Below, one piece after another: positions 19,352-26,116 of a stretch of DNA of 64,000 nt; within the stretch, counting starts at the first letter, position 1; each line of letters opens with the position of its first letter. Location: assembly GCA_000433035.1 (NCBI GenBank), contig FR890809.1:1-64000 (forward strand). Direction: 5' to 3'. Below the pieces are notes generated by a model. The model ran no database searches. It was not told the origin of the DNA and saw nothing but the letters and a program-made list of their open reading frames with translations. The position numbers were made by a program, and so were the translations under genes. This DNA is from Staphylococcus sp. CAG:324 (GTDB taxonomy: Bacteria; Bacillota_I; Bacilli_A; ML615J-28; CAG-313).

Positions 19352-21153
19352 ACGTTCTCCTTTCTCGTCATTTGCGTTAGAATTTCAATCAGCCATTGTA
19401 TTCGATTAGCACTTTTTTCATATCCGTTAGGGTTATTTCTTATATACCATAAATACTTATGTTCAATAAGATATTCTTGTAAAATTTTTATTTCATTATC
19501 AAAACTGGTTGGAATGTTATTTTTAATATTTGTAAATTTCCTATTTATTGATAATAAGACTTTTAGCAATTTTAAACTATTTTTTAATTCACTAGTTTCA
19601 AGCGAACAATTGGCTTTTTCCAAAAGAAATTGCGCTTTATTAAAAGATATTTCTAGTAATTGACAATTTTTTTCTTCAACCAAATTTGAAAAAATCCTTG
19701 TTTGATAAAACTCTATTGGATTCAACTGATTTCTAGCATGTTCAGCCCATAAAATTGCGCTAAATAATCTGCTTCCATAATCACGATAATCTCCCTCTAA
19801 TAAATGATATTGAGCAAGTTCAAGGATTGCCTCACACAAAGCATCATCTTTTAACATTTTTTTAAGATATCCTATTGCATCATCTAATTCACAAGACCCC
19901 CAAGCCAAAAGCCCTCCAAAAATAAATCCTAAATAACTAACAGGAAGATATTGTAAATGTCCAATATCACCCCAATCAGTAACTAAAATTCCTAATCCAT
20001 TATATTTTTTTGCGGCCTTCGCACTATGGATAATTGTCAAACTCATATCAAGCATTCTACTTGTAATAGTTGACCAAGATGAAGTTCCCGGAGCTAATAT
20101 ATAGTTTACATTATTCTCAAACAACATTTTTGCATGTTTTTCAAAAGGATAATCTTTATTGTAACCCCAATCAATAAAAATGACATCTTTAGGAAGTTTT
20201 GTAATTTTTTCTGGATGTTTTACTAAAACATCACCCCAAAGCATTGGAATTTTATTATATTTTCTTACATCATCTGCTAAAATAGTAAAATAGTCAATAT
20301 ACACATCTTCAATTGATGAAGTTTGAGCTTTTTTAAAACTTTTACCATGACCTAGTTCATACGGCTCATCAAAATTCATATTAAAATATCTAGATGATGT
20401 ATAAGGAAGCATATCACTATACATTTTTTTTACCAAATTTACAGATTCCTCATTTGTTGGATCCAAGGTCGATGGTGCTCGATGACTTCCCCATATATCA
20501 AAACCATCTTCACATTCAGCAAGTTTTTTATATTCATCTTGAGCAAGCCAATCGCTCATATGTCCAAAACCATTTTGATTTGGTACAAAATCAATATAAT
20601 ACTCTTGAGCAAACTTTTCTAGTTCCAAATAATCTTGTAAACAAAGATAATTATTATCGCTTAAAAGATGTTTAAAACTCTGATATTCAAAAGAAAATCC
20701 CTCAATATATAGTTCTAAATGATTGTATCTTAATGTAGCAAACATCACTACAAGTTTTTTCAATGTATCCAAAGTAGGTACTTTACTTCTGCTAATGTCT
20801 AACATTACACCTCTTACTGCTAAATCAGGATAATCTTCTATTTCTAAACATAGTTGGTTATCACTATTTAAAATATCCCTTAATGTAAGTAATCCATAAA
20901 ATGCTCCATTTGGTTGTTTTGCGATAATTGTTATTACCTCTTTTTCAATTTTTAGTTTATAACCCTCATAATTTGTTATATCATCACTTTTTTCAATCAT
21001 TAAAGGGATTCCTTCTTTTTGATTGACTTCAAACATTTGATATAATAAATTATTAAAATGTTCATCAAAACTAGACGTCACTTTACTAATTTTTTGTGAA
21101 TTCATCTTTTCTTTACTAAATATTAAAGTCTTAGGGTTGGGAAATAGTTTCAA
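19345..21153 (-). CDS. GH20-like beta-N-acetylhexosaminidase, cytoplasmic, TTG start
   Basis: The 602-residue protein has an N-terminal alpha/beta domain (about 1-110) followed by a GH20-type barrel. Visible features are RGVMLDISRSKVPTLDTLKK, ELYIEGFSFEY, PNQNGFGHMSDWL and the acidic pair in NMNFDEPYELG (Asp262-Glu263), the expected position of the substrate-assisted catalytic Asp/Glu. No signal peptide is seen. The start codon is TTG at 21153: AGGTGG lies 6 bases before it, and the next in-frame Met (residue 17) has no comparable site. It is the first gene of the operon, directly behind the LacI-type operator promoter, and overlaps the solute-binding protein gene by 7 bases. It probably releases terminal HexNAc from imported glycans. 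Confidence 0.82.
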   Translation of the reverse strand: MKLFPNPKTLIFSKEKMNSQKISKVTSSFDEHFNNLLYQMFEVNQKEGIPLMIEKSDDITNYEGYKLKIEKEVITIIAKQPNGAFYGLLTLRDILNSDNQLCLEIEDYPDLAVRGVMLDISRSKVPTLDTLKKLVVMFATLRYNHLELYIEGFSFEYQSFKHLLSDNNYLCLQDYLELEKFAQEYYIDFVPNQNGFGHMSDWLAQDEYKKLAECEDGFDIWGSHRAPSTLDPTNEESVNLVKKMYSDMLPYTSSRYFNMNFDEPYELGHGKSFKKAQTSSIEDVYIDYFTILADDVRKYNKIPMLWGDVLVKHPEKITKLPKDVIFIDWGYNKDYPFEKHAKMLFENNVNYILAPGTSSWSTITSRMLDMSLTIIHSAKAAKKYNGLGILVTDWGDIGHLQYLPVSYLGFIFGGLLAWGSCELDDAIGYLKKMLKDDALCEAILELAQYHLLEGDYRDYGSRLFSAILWAEHARNQLNPIEFYQTRIFSNLVEEKNCQLLEISFNKAQFLLEKANCSLETSELKNSLKLLKVLLSINRKFTNIKNNIPTSFDNEIKILQEYLIEHKYLWYIRNNPNGYEKSANRIQWLIEILTQMTRKENVC

Positions 21154-21215
21154 AAAACCACCTCATCTCATATAAATTTTGCGATTTACCCGCATTTTGC
21201 CATATTATTCATCTT

Positions 21216-21244
21216 ATTATATCAAAGAAAACGTTTTTATTCAA
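21216..21244 (-). promoter_or_regulatory. Sigma-A promoter of the glycan operon with embedded LacI-type operator
   Basis: On the minus strand TTGAAT (21239-21244) and TATAAT (21216-21221) are 17 bases apart. The spacer contains the palindrome AAAACGTTTT (21228-21237), the core of LacI/CcpA-type operators. A repressor bound there would block RNA polymerase. The leader to the TTG start is about 55 bases. Confidence 0.8.
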
Positions 21245-21264
21245 GTAATAGACTATTAAAAAAC

Positions 21265-21297
21265 ATGGAAATAGTTTTTTCTAAAAACTATTTCCAT
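21265..21297 (-). terminator. Rho-independent terminator, second of a tandem pair
   Basis: A perfect 14-base inverted repeat (ATGGAAATAGTTTT and its complement) with a 5-base loop, followed on the minus strand by GTTTTTT. It lies just upstream of the glycan-operon promoter and would stop read-through from the GHL10 genes. Confidence 0.75.
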
Positions 21298-21311
21298 CAT
21301 CATAAAAGAAT

Positions 21312-21346
21312 AAAAAACCAGATAAGTTTTCATTATCTAGTTTTTT
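21312..21346 (-). terminator. Rho-independent terminator after the cytoplasmic GHL10 gene
   Basis: On the minus strand the stem AAAACTAGATAA / TTATCTGGTTTT (one G-U pair) is followed by TT and an AT-rich tail, 8 bases after the GHL10 stop codon. It is the first of two terminators in series. Confidence 0.8.
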
Positions 21347-21354
21347 GTTCTTTT

Positions 21355-22620
21355 TTATTTACACCATAATTCTTTTATCGTATCTAGAGCTTTATCTTTC
21401 ACATCATTTTGACCTTTTACTAAATCTCGATATGTAAAAAAGATTGTTCCACTAATGTGATCAAATTGACAATTAAACTTCAATTGATTGGCAATTTCTT
21501 CAGGATTTTGCCAAAATTCATTAGAACCCATTTGATATAATCCCTGACCAATATAAAGAGTTGTATGGGTATATTTTGCAATATCATTCCACCATTTCGT
21601 TAAATCGTGATATGTTACATCAACTCTTTCAAAAGGGAAATAAACTTGAGGAACAACATAATCAATCCAATTTTCCTTCATCCATTTATATACATCTGAG
21701 TATAATTCTGAATAACATTGCAAGGCACCTTCAGAATTATATGAACCTTTCTCCCAACCATCTTTTCTAATTTTATCATTTGTACGATAAATCGCAAAAG
21801 GGCTAATACCAAATAATACCTTTTTTCCTGTTTTACTAAACGATTTTTTCAACTCATTATGAATATTTTCAATCATTTCATCTACATTTCGGCGGCGCCA
21901 ATCTTCAAAATTTTCATTCTCACTTTTGCGATTTTTTAAATAATCTTGTTCTTCTCTTTCATAAGGAATTTTGCCATATGGATAAAAATAATCATCAATA
22001 TGAACGCCTTCAATATCATAGTTTTCAACTACCTCCATAATCGATTTTGTTACAAAATCAATTACTTCTTTATGTGAAGGAGCTAATATTACCTTATTTG
22101 TACCATCAACAACAAGATGTTCAGGATGTCTTTTGGCAAAGTTCAAATCATCTAACGTATCTACATATGCTTGAATTGCATCATCAATATCTTGATGCTC
22201 TAAATCAAGGGCAGTTTGACTTACTCTATATGGATTCATCCATGCATGCACTCTGATACCATATTTTTTTGCTTCATCAATTACAAATTGCAAAACATCA
22301 AAACCAGGATCTTTTCCTTCACATCCTGTAATATATCTTGACCAAGGATTTAATTTCGATTGATAAAAAGCATCGTTACAAGGTCTTACTTGAAATATAA
22401 TGGTATTCATATGATAACTTGCAATATTTTTCACCATTTGTTGTAAATATTGTTGATATTGTGCTACTGGAAGACCTTTAGGAGTATCAATATTGGCAAC
22501 ATTAGAAACCCATACTCCTCTAACATCATCTTTCTTAAATTGATATTCTGGAATATCAATATCTTCTTTAGTATCCCAATATTTTATTGTTTCTTCTTGA
22601 TTAAACTTTTTTAATTTCAT
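21355..22620 (-). CDS. GHL10-family glycoside hydrolase-like protein, cytoplasmic (YngK-like)
   Basis: The 421-residue protein starts directly with the catalytic barrel: VRGVWVSNVANID, TIIFQVRPCNDAFY, the NPWSRYITG segment, HAWMNPYRVS, VENYDIEGVHIDDYFYP, FGISPFAIYR and VVPQVYFPFE. These are the hallmarks of the GHL10 family (PF02638). There is no signal peptide or anchor, unlike the two paralogues upstream. The start has AAGGAAG and lies one base after the stop of the surface GHL10 gene, so the two are cotranscribed. Family enzymes act on glycans containing GlcNAc or MurNAc; a cytoplasmic copy suggests processing of imported oligosaccharides. Confidence 0.85.
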   Translation of the reverse strand: MKLKKFNQEETIKYWDTKEDIDIPEYQFKKDDVRGVWVSNVANIDTPKGLPVAQYQQYLQQMVKNIASYHMNTIIFQVRPCNDAFYQSKLNPWSRYITGCEGKDPGFDVLQFVIDEAKKYGIRVHAWMNPYRVSQTALDLEHQDIDDAIQAYVDTLDDLNFAKRHPEHLVVDGTNKVILAPSHKEVIDFVTKSIMEVVENYDIEGVHIDDYFYPYGKIPYEREEQDYLKNRKSENENFEDWRRRNVDEMIENIHNELKKSFSKTGKKVLFGISPFAIYRTNDKIRKDGWEKGSYNSEGALQCYSELYSDVYKWMKENWIDYVVPQVYFPFERVDVTYHDLTKWWNDIAKYTHTTLYIGQGLYQMGSNEFWQNPEEIANQLKFNCQFDHISGTIFFTYRDLVKGQNDVKDKALDTIKELWCK

Positions 22621-22621
22621 A

Positions 22622-25069
22622 TTATCTTCCTTTTCTTCTTATTAAGATTAAACTAATTCCAAATATATTAATCATTAATAAAATGCTAATTACATTTGTT
22701 TTATTACATTTACTACATCCTTTGGCAGCTTCCGTTGGTTTTTCTAGTGGTTCCCCTTCGGTTTTGTCACATCTTGTACAATGTTTTGGCTCTTCATACG
22801 TTGCATCCACCCAGTTATGACCTAAAGCCTCTCCTTCGGTTGCTTCACATCTTGTACAATGTTTTGCTTTTTCACATGTTGCATCCACCCAGTTATGACC
22901 CAAAGCCTCTCCTTCGGTTACCCCACATTTAGTACAAGTCTTTGGTTTTTCACATGTTGCCTCAGTAAATTCGTGATTGCAAGTTTCAACAACATTAAAG
23001 ATTGGCGTTTCAAAAAGTGTTTCAACTTTACCATCACTAACAACAATCTTAAATTTTAAGCCCATTGTCTCTACGGCATATGCTTTCCATGAAATTTCAA
23101 TGTCATCATCCTTTTCAACTACATTTGTAATTTCAGAATCATTATTACGATATACCAAATACACTTTATAACTTAACGGATCTTGATTTTCATCACTTAT
23201 TCTAAACTTTAACTTTAAAGTAGCATTAACTAACACTTCTGAAATCATCTCATCTATTAAAGTTACAACAGGAGCAACATTTTTTTCTAAAATACTAAAA
23301 TCAATTTCTTCATTATTAAAATAAATTGTATTATCTTCACTAATAGTGGCTAGATAATATTGCGCATTCTCATCATACTCTTCAATGTCAAAATAGTTTT
23401 TATTTCCCAAATTCATTTTGTATAATTTGCTTGCATCTATTTTACCATCAATTATTTCATCACTGCTTGTCATTTTATACAAAGCGTATGCTTTAGCATC
23501 ACTTACTATATCATATGTTAGCCTATAATTTTTCTCGCTAAGTTCTTCAATTTTTACAACATTCGCATTTTTTTCAATTGTATGTTTATAATCATAAAAA
23601 TCATACGTAGGGGTCAAAGCGTTCGTTTTCCAAGCAAGCGTATGCATATAATTCATACCTATTTTTCCTTTACCTATATTCATATTTTTATAGCTAAATA
23701 GACTATATCCATCTACTCTATTGCCCGTACTTTGATTATATCTTACTTGGTAATATACTTCATCTTGATTACCCCATTCATCAAGTTGATATAAGGCTGT
23801 TCCTGCATACAACTTCACAGGGGAATCAATCATTGCTTTACTCCACCAATCCATAATCTCTCGATATCCATCTAAAAGTTGCGTATATGCTTGAGGTATT
23901 AAATAATCAATCCATTCTTCATCTACCCATTTTTTGGTATCCGCAAATAAGTCAGAATATGAATAGTAATTATTACAAGTTCCGCTCATTCCTCCCTCTG
24001 CTCCACGATGACTTCCAGCTGGACAAGATTCTATAGATGGTGCCCATCTTCCGCTTGGACTAATACCAAAAGCACAAGGTTTATCTCTTGTTTGATTTAA
24101 GTTTCTAATTAAAATACTCAATCTTTCAATTAACTGATTCACATTTTCTCTTCGCCAATTATAGATATCTAAAGTTCCACCCTTACTCAAATAATTTTGA
24201 TAATCTTGATAATCAATTATCGATTCTGTTGAAAAAGTTAAACCTTTAAAATCTGAATTACTGCCAGTACTTAAATAACCGGCATCATCAGGATAAAAAT
24301 AATCATCAAAGTGTATCCCATCAATATCATAATTTTCTACTACTTCACGAATCGTATTTTCTAAATGTTCAATCGTATTTTCGCTTGCGGGATTCAAAAC
24401 ATATTTATTTTCTGTTCCCATAACAACATTATGTTCCAACTCTTCACCACTTGCAAAAACGGGGTTATCAACATCTGTTCCGTCATAAGCTTTTTCACAA
24501 TTGGCCTTTAAATCAGAAAAAGTTTCATGCTTACTTTTCTGTAAAGCATCATTATCATAATCATATACATTTCTTACGCTACTGCCAGTACTTTGAACAA
24601 TTGAAGTTGACATTGTAAGTGAAGCTCGATAAGGATTCATCCAAGCATGATATTCCATTCCTCTTTCATGCGTTACTTCAATCATCCATTCTAGTGGATC
24701 CCATCCAGGATCTTTTCCGTATGCAAATAAAAACTCACTCCAAGGATTATACTTAGATGGGTAAAAAGCATCATTGCATGGTCTAATTTGAAAAATAATA
24801 GCATTTAAATTATATTTTTCCGCATTATCTAAAATACTTAAATAATTTTGTTTCCACTCGTTAATCGCCTCATCTGATTTATTTTTCTGTTTAGAAATAT
24901 CAATATTAGAAACAGTTGCTACCCAAACTGCTCTAAATTCAGTATCTACTTGTTTATACTTTGCCATATTATTAGAATCCGCCCAATCACTATTCACTGA
25001 GGCATTTACAATAATACTAGAAAAAAATACTAAAAATATACCAATTAAACCAATAATAATTTTTTTCAT
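22622..25069 (-). CDS. Surface-anchored GHL10-family glycoside hydrolase with Cys-rich repeats
   Basis: The 815-residue protein has a signal peptide (1 to about 23) and a GHL10 barrel to about residue 490: FRAVWVATVSNIDISKQK, NAIIFQIRPCNDAFYPSKYN, HAWMNPYRASL, ENYDIDGIHFDDYFYP, FGISPSGRWAPS and YLIPQAYTQ. A fibronectin-like region (about 510-700) comes next. Three 26-residue Cys/His repeats follow (each H..W.DAT...C..C...EGE.LG). The tail is GCSKCNK, a membrane helix and IRRKGR. It starts on the last base of the dipeptidase stop region, with GAAGGAG as ribosome binding site. It is likely an exo-acting partner of the other hydrolases at the cell surface. Confidence 0.85.
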   Translation of the reverse strand: MKKIIIGLIGIFLVFFSSIIVNASVNSDWADSNNMAKYKQVDTEFRAVWVATVSNIDISKQKNKSDEAINEWKQNYLSILDNAEKYNLNAIIFQIRPCNDAFYPSKYNPWSEFLFAYGKDPGWDPLEWMIEVTHERGMEYHAWMNPYRASLTMSTSIVQSTGSSVRNVYDYDNDALQKSKHETFSDLKANCEKAYDGTDVDNPVFASGEELEHNVVMGTENKYVLNPASENTIEHLENTIREVVENYDIDGIHFDDYFYPDDAGYLSTGSNSDFKGLTFSTESIIDYQDYQNYLSKGGTLDIYNWRRENVNQLIERLSILIRNLNQTRDKPCAFGISPSGRWAPSIESCPAGSHRGAEGGMSGTCNNYYSYSDLFADTKKWVDEEWIDYLIPQAYTQLLDGYREIMDWWSKAMIDSPVKLYAGTALYQLDEWGNQDEVYYQVRYNQSTGNRVDGYSLFSYKNMNIGKGKIGMNYMHTLAWKTNALTPTYDFYDYKHTIEKNANVVKIEELSEKNYRLTYDIVSDAKAYALYKMTSSDEIIDGKIDASKLYKMNLGNKNYFDIEEYDENAQYYLATISEDNTIYFNNEEIDFSILEKNVAPVVTLIDEMISEVLVNATLKLKFRISDENQDPLSYKVYLVYRNNDSEITNVVEKDDDIEISWKAYAVETMGLKFKIVVSDGKVETLFETPIFNVVETCNHEFTEATCEKPKTCTKCGVTEGEALGHNWVDATCEKAKHCTRCEATEGEALGHNWVDATYEEPKHCTRCDKTEGEPLEKPTEAAKGCSKCNKTNVISILLMINIFGISLILIRRKGR
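22742..22975 (-). repeat. Three in-frame 78-base tandem repeats encoding Cys/His modules
   Basis: Units at 22898-22975, 22820-22897 and 22742-22819 each encode 26 residues with a leading His, a Cys near position 8 and a CxxC pair, and are nearly identical in DNA over long stretches. Related modules occur in the phosphodiester glycosidase at about 1540-1700. The spacing of Cys and His suggests zinc or disulphide knuckles. Confidence 0.85.
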
Positions 25070-25966
25070 TTAAATCTCCTTCTCTTTTCTTCTTTCTACC
25101 AAACTGATTGCATTTAAATAATTTTTATAACAAATCAATTCTATTTCGTCTTTGCTAAATCCTCTTTGTATAAGTATCTTTTCAATATTTGATGCATCTT
25201 TGTGAGAGGATAAATCATCTAAATTAGCATTATTATAATCACTTAAAAAATGCATCATATCAAGTCCTAGCATAATATGATCAATACCAAGATAATTGCC
25301 TAAATAAATAATATGGTCAACTAATCCATTCAGATTTTGTTTTGTTTTTTCATAAGAAACAAAATTTCTTGCGGAATTCACACCAACATATCCATTCAAT
25401 TCCTTCAAAGCTTTTAATTGATCATCATTTAAGTTTCTCCTATGATTGCTAAGCGTAAAAGCATTAGAATGACTAGCCATCAAAATTTTAGGATTTTCAT
25501 TTAAAACGTCATAAAAACTTTTTATATTTAAATGTGAAACATCAATTATCATATGATGATGATTCATATATTTTATAATTTCTTTTCCATCTTCTTTTAA
25601 ACCATGATCACTTGCCCCTCCAACACCAGTAGCAAAATGATTTTCTTCATTCCAAGTCAGACTAGCATGCCTAATTCCTTTTTGGTATAATACATTCAAT
25701 TCATCAATGTTTTTAACATTTCGCAAACCTTCTAACCCATATAAAACATCAAATTCTTTTTCATATGGCTTAAAAGCATGTATAGCACTATCATAGGCTT
25801 GCTGAATATCGAAATCTGTTTCACTATAAATAACCCAAATGCCTCCAGCAATCCCCCCCTTTTTCAAATCATCAAGATGATATTTGGCAAAAACATCTTT
25901 TTCGCCATTCATCGTTCTATTATAAAGATTAAACATTATATCACTATGTGTATCATATATTTTCAT
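25070..25966 (-). CDS. Peptidase M19 family dipeptidase (membrane dipeptidase-like)
   Basis: The 298-residue protein begins KIYDTHSDIM, giving the zinc-binding HxD (His7, Asp9). It also has DVSHLN, ASHSNAFTLSNHRRNLND and GLDMMHFLSD, all M19 (renal dipeptidase) signatures. The start is the ATG at 25966 because GAGGTGGTG sits 6 bases upstream; an in-frame ATG 24 bases earlier lies inside the promoter -10 box. Family members cleave dipeptides including D-amino-acid-containing ones, so a role in hydrolysing muropeptide stems fits the neighbouring wall/glycan genes. No signal peptide is seen. It is followed without a gap by the surface GHL10 gene. Confidence 0.88.
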   Translation of the reverse strand: MKIYDTHSDIMFNLYNRTMNGEKDVFAKYHLDDLKKGGIAGGIWVIYSETDFDIQQAYDSAIHAFKPYEKEFDVLYGLEGLRNVKNIDELNVLYQKGIRHASLTWNEENHFATGVGGASDHGLKEDGKEIIKYMNHHHMIIDVSHLNIKSFYDVLNENPKILMASHSNAFTLSNHRRNLNDDQLKALKELNGYVGVNSARNFVSYEKTKQNLNGLVDHIIYLGNYLGIDHIMLGLDMMHFLSDYNNANLDDLSSHKDASNIEKILIQRGFSKDEIELICYKNYLNAISLVERRKEKEI

Positions 25967-25981
25967 TCTATCACCACCTCT

Positions 25982-26010
25982 ATTATACATATTTTATTTA
26001 GTTTTATCAA
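25982..26010 (-). promoter_or_regulatory. Sigma-A promoter for the dipeptidase-GHL10 operon
   Basis: Minus-strand TTGATA (26005-26010), 17-base spacer and TATAAT (25982-25987). The -10 box ends only 15 bases before the ATG, so the mRNA leader would be about 8-9 bases, leaving the ribosome binding site at its very 5' end. Confidence 0.7.
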
Positions 26011-26047
26011 CCCTATTGAAAAAAGAATATTTTAGATTCTTATTTAT

Positions 26048-26101
26048 AAAAAAATACATTAGATTTTAAGTAATTATGTTGAAATACTTATCTAATGTAT
26101 T
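26048..26101 (-). terminator. Rho-independent terminator after the 985-residue GHL10 gene
   Basis: The stem AATACATTAGA / TCTAATGTATT (with additional pairing AAGTA/TACTT inside) is followed on the minus strand by seven T. It separates the tyrS-side operon from the dipeptidase operon. Confidence 0.85.
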
Positions 26102-26116
26102 CTTTCATTTATTTGA

